Shown here: piece after piece, positions 63,294 to 64,000 of the stretch
Layout: each line of letters starts with the position of its first letter
Position numbering within the stretch: position 1 is the stretch's first letter
NCBI RefSeq assembly: GCF_001949145.1
Contig: NW_019091385.1
Span: forward strand, 2,220,650-2,284,649
Reading direction: 5' to 3'
Origin: Acanthaster planci
Taxonomy: Eukaryota; Echinodermata; Asteroidea; Valvatida; Acanthasteridae
DNA length: 64,000 nt
Made by a program: the position numbers and the translations under genes
The notes under the pieces: model-generated
Databases searched by the model: none
Told to the model about the DNA's origin: nothing
What the model saw: only the letters and a program-made list of their open reading frames with translations

Positions 63294-64000
63294 TAACATG
63301 ACCCGTACTCAGCAGTACTACATAAGAGAGCAATTAATTTCCAGTCTCTAGCCACCATATGACTACATATCTCACCCCCACTCCACTCCCAGTAGGCCCT
63401 CGGTTCACATTCAGATCAAAGTTGCCTGTCACTTGTCAGCCTGTAGGCCTACTCACTGCACAGCACTAGGCTTGACCATGGAGAATGTGTTTTATTTCTC
63501 CATGGCTTGACAAATATTCAGTTCAGGTTCCGTAATAAGAATGACAAATATATTTATTTGTGTGGTGTAGTCGGAGATTATTGTTATTATCTTTCTACCT
63601 TCCTCTTTCAATATTAACTTCTGCCCCGCCCCTGAACATGTTGACATTGCCTGTTCAAAAAAAAACCTCACACGCGTACGCCCCGGCTCACGAAACCTGA
63701 GCCAAAAACTATATCAACTCACAGTTAAGGAATGAATTAACTTTCAAGAAATAAATCATAATCTAAATGCATTTGCAGTATTTATTATGAGACGGAAAAT
63801 AATGGACTTTACTCACAAAAATACCCAGCTGACAAGGATATTCCCTGACAAGTAGCTAGTATTACTCTGCAGTAGCAGCATTAATTTAATGCAGTTGTAC
63901 AAACTTTCACACAACCGTGCACGCACACGTACATGTACAGTACATAAGCAGACAGCTGATACCCGGCACCAGGCTGAAATTGGCACGAAATTCGGGCCGG
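63294..64000. other. Right-end flank
   Basis: No gene was recognised. A small hairpin, CCATGGAGAA (63476-63485) with TTCTCCATGG (63496-63505), has a 10-base loop. The last 40 bases contain TACCCGGCACCAGGCTG, which recalls the middle of some SINEs but is cut by the window edge. Confidence 0.4.

Noticed and set aside
63955-64000. Second SINE copy at the window edge
   Set aside because: Only about 20 bases resemble the SINE middle part and the window ends; no A or B box visible.

Overview
The window is nuclear DNA of an animal. Three protein-coding genes can be rebuilt exon by exon, each with canonical GT/AG splice sites and intact reading frame across every junction. A full tRNA-derived SINE of the kind common in marine invertebrates, several small inverted-repeat elements and a strong excess of the palindrome TACATGTA point to a non-vertebrate animal. 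Protein similarity to the human orthologues suggests an invertebrate deuterostome (echinoderm, hemichordate or amphioxus). I cannot name the species.

Layout. Bases 1-18147 hold no gene I can support: low-complexity DNA, an inverted pair of a ~95 bp repeat, one SINE and a tandemly duplicated palindromic unit. Bases 18148-30489 (minus) are a 13-exon AFG2A/SPATA5 gene (979 aa, two AAA+ ATPase domains). A 594 bp gap separates its start codon from the start codon of a plus-strand N4BP2 gene (31084-43668, 15 exons, 2421 aa: CUE, P-loop kinase, CUE, CUE-like, Smr). From 43669 to 47864 lie the converging 3' ends. Bases 47865-61221 (minus) are an 11-exon GALNT10-type polypeptide N-acetylgalactosaminyltransferase (646 aa). 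Bases 61222-64000 are its upstream flank, carrying a long foldback element and a short TIR-bounded element.

How the genes relate. AFG2A (60S ribosome maturation, protein unfolding) and N4BP2 (Smr-family nuclease, related to no-go mRNA decay factors) are head-to-head and probably share a promoter region; both act in ribosome biology. GALNT10 (Golgi mucin-type O-glycosylation) is functionally separate and converges on N4BP2.

Most interesting observations: an N-terminal C2HC zinc-finger-like motif on AFG2A; a PAM2-like poly(A)-binding-protein motif and a three-fold repeated acidic/aromatic motif in N4BP2; an H-to-R change in the N4BP2 Smr signature; and several palindromic or TIR-bounded repeats. 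I found no CRISPR array, operon, viral gene or other prokaryote-style system. All exon models come from reading splice sites and protein similarity by eye.
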